Assembly: GCA_003697085.1 (NCBI GenBank)
Contig: RFFU01000056.1
Coordinates: forward strand, 1-24,137
Direction of reading: 5' to 3'
From: Candidatus Hydrogenedentota bacterium
GTDB lineage: Bacteria; UBA8481; J006
Length of the DNA: 24,137 nucleotides
Shown here: piece after piece, positions 23,145 to 24,137 of the stretch
How the letters are laid out: every line of letters begins with the position of its first letter
Numbering within the stretch: the stretch's first letter is position 1
The notes under the pieces: model-generated
The model's input: only the letters and a program-made list of their open reading frames with translations
What the model was told of the DNA's origin: nothing
Databases searched by the model: none
Made by a program: the position numbers and the translations under genes

Positions 23145-24137
23145 GTGTCGAAACTGTTTTGCTCCTCTTCCCTTCTCCTAATCTTCGTTCCGCTCCTTCT
23201 CACCCTGGCCGCTCCGGCCGGAGCCACGTCGGTCTCCTTGACTCAACCACCTCTTTCACCGGCGACGCTGACGCCGGCGGATCCCGACACGGCGGTACTG
23301 GCTTTTACGATCACGGGAGCCGCGACGGATACATTGACCGGCTGCACCGTCACGTTTTCAGGGTTGACTCTTCCCTCCGACTTCGACACCGTAGCGCTCT
23401 ACATAGACGCGAATCGCGACGGGATTTACTCCCCGGCAACCGACGTTTTTCTCACCAATCTCGTCTCCGTGGGCGGCGGCCTCTATTCCTCGGGATTGCT
23501 TTCGTACGTCATGCCCAGTGGTTCCGATTCCTTTCTCGTCATCGTCAACATCTCCGACACCGCTGTCTCCGGCGATTCCTTTCAAAGCGGGATCGATATC
23601 AACCAAGTCACGACCGCTGTGGGCGGAGCGGGCCCCGGTTCGGCGCAGTTCCTGCCTGGATTTTGGATCATTTCCGTTCCCAGTGGCGGCGGGGGAATGG
23701 TGGTGAAGTTCACCGACGCCACGTATTCCGCTCCGCCCGGTTATATCTCGCCCGACACCGGCTTCATCCAACTGGTTGATTCGAGCGCGAACATGAACGC
23801 CGGTCTGACCGAGACGGCAACGGTGACGGTCACGAACCTCTTTACGGGAGAAACGGAGACCGTCATCTTGACCGAAATCAATGTGAACGCCGACACCTTC
23901 CAGGGTTCGTTCCCGATCTCGGACCTCCCCGCCGACTCGATCCCGCAGAACGGATTCTTGTACGCGGTGGGAGGAGACGTAATCCAGGTCGATCGTTCCG
24001 CCGGGCTGGCGATCGACACGACGACGATCTCGAGCGGCGGCGGTCCGACGGTGACGTTCACCGATTCGACCTTTGCGCCCGCCTTCTCCTATTCCACTCC
24101 CGACACGGGATATCTCGAAATCATCGACCCTGCGGCG
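23145..24137 (+). CDS. Secreted repeat protein, 5' part only (runs off the window)
   Basis: The frame starting at GTG 23145 opens with a good signal peptide, MSKLFCSSSLLLIFVPLLL then AAPAGA, and stays open for 331 codons to the edge. The mature part is Ser/Thr/Asp/Gly-rich and beta-like. Two repeats are visible: VKFTDATYSAPPGYISPDTGF (about 189-209) recurs as VTFTDSTFAPAFSYSTPDTGY (about 302-322), a period near 113 residues. Such repeats are typical of bacterial surface or exported adhesin-like proteins. The start is unsettled. GTG 23145 has no ribosome site; GTG 23052 is in frame with AAAGGTGG upstream; the perfect AAGGAGG at 23092 serves TTG 23108, which is out of frame. Confidence 0.75.
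   Translation, partial: MSKLFCSSSLLLIFVPLLLTLAAPAGATSVSLTQPPLSPATLTPADPDTAVLAFTITGAATDTLTGCTVTFSGLTLPSDFDTVALYIDANRDGIYSPATDVFLTNLVSVGGGLYSSGLLSYVMPSGSDSFLVIVNISDTAVSGDSFQSGIDINQVTTAVGGAGPGSAQFLPGFWIISVPSGGGGMVVKFTDATYSAPPGYISPDTGFIQLVDSSANMNAGLTETATVTVTNLFTGETETVILTEINVNADTFQGSFPISDLPADSIPQNGFLYAVGGDVIQVDRSAGLAIDTTTISSGGGPTVTFTDSTFAPAFSYSTPDTGYLEIIDPAA

Noticed and set aside
23108-23779. 223-codon frame starting at TTG 23108 as the real gene
   Set aside because: Despite the perfect ribosome site, its translation is Arg/His/Ser-rich without a fold signature, while frame 0 has a signal peptide and repeats and stays open to the window edge.

Overview
The window looks like chromosome of an uncultured, fairly GC-rich Gram-negative-type bacterium. 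A lipobox lipoprotein, an inner-membrane sensor cyclase and a secreted repeat protein support this. No rRNA or other marker fixes the phylum. Gene-dense blocks alternate with long intergenic spacers packed with small hairpin repeats, pyrimidine-rich tracts and phrases built on CCGTGTT/TTCCGTGG, a style I associate with environmental, candidate-phylum genomes (inference).

Layout. (1) 1-1009: hairpin repeats, then an AbrB/MazE-type antitoxin and a Doc/Fic-type toxin under a strong promoter that leaves almost no leader. (2) 7383-1109, minus strand: BMC-H shell hexamer, BMC-P vertex pentamer, CoA-acylating aldehyde dehydrogenase with an encapsulation-like N-terminus, an EutQ-N-like protein made of two repeats, a 5'-nucleotidase-type lipoprotein, and a HAMP-GAF-GGDEF diguanylate cyclase. 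This is a small bacterial microcompartment (BMC) locus without a signature enzyme. (3) 7820-8230: clan AA aspartyl protease pseudogene broken by a 14-bp tandem duplication and a nonsense codon, then hairpin repeats. (4) 8892-13744, plus strand: thiS, a soluble histidine kinase, a response regulator with a STAS-like C-terminus, thiG, and a cysteine-synthase-fold protein that has lost the PLP lysine. The signalling pair is translationally coupled into the thiazole-synthesis operon. (5) 14045-14851, minus: metallophosphoesterase with an altered metal motif. (6) 14852-17282: long repeat-rich spacer with a duplicated element bounded by terminal inverted repeats and a candidate minus-strand small RNA. 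(7) 17283-21207, plus: glycogen debranching enzyme with a histone-like basic tail, an overlapping squalene/phytoene-synthase family gene, and an RpiB-type isomerase whose C-terminal tail matches the repeated module of the BMC-locus protein. (8) 21298-22134, minus: alkaline-phosphatase-superfamily protein; 22325-22582, plus: small membrane protein. (9) 22583-24137: hairpin repeats, a promoter with a structured leader, and the start of a secreted repeat protein that runs off the window.

The most interesting signals are three. First, a BMC-linked module occurs twice in one shell-cluster protein and once on the tail of a distant RpiB, suggesting a two-locus pentose-phosphate compartment. Second, a two-component system and a lysine-less CysK-like protein lie in a thiS-thiG operon. 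Third, a family of short hairpins keeps its pairing while its stem sequence changes.
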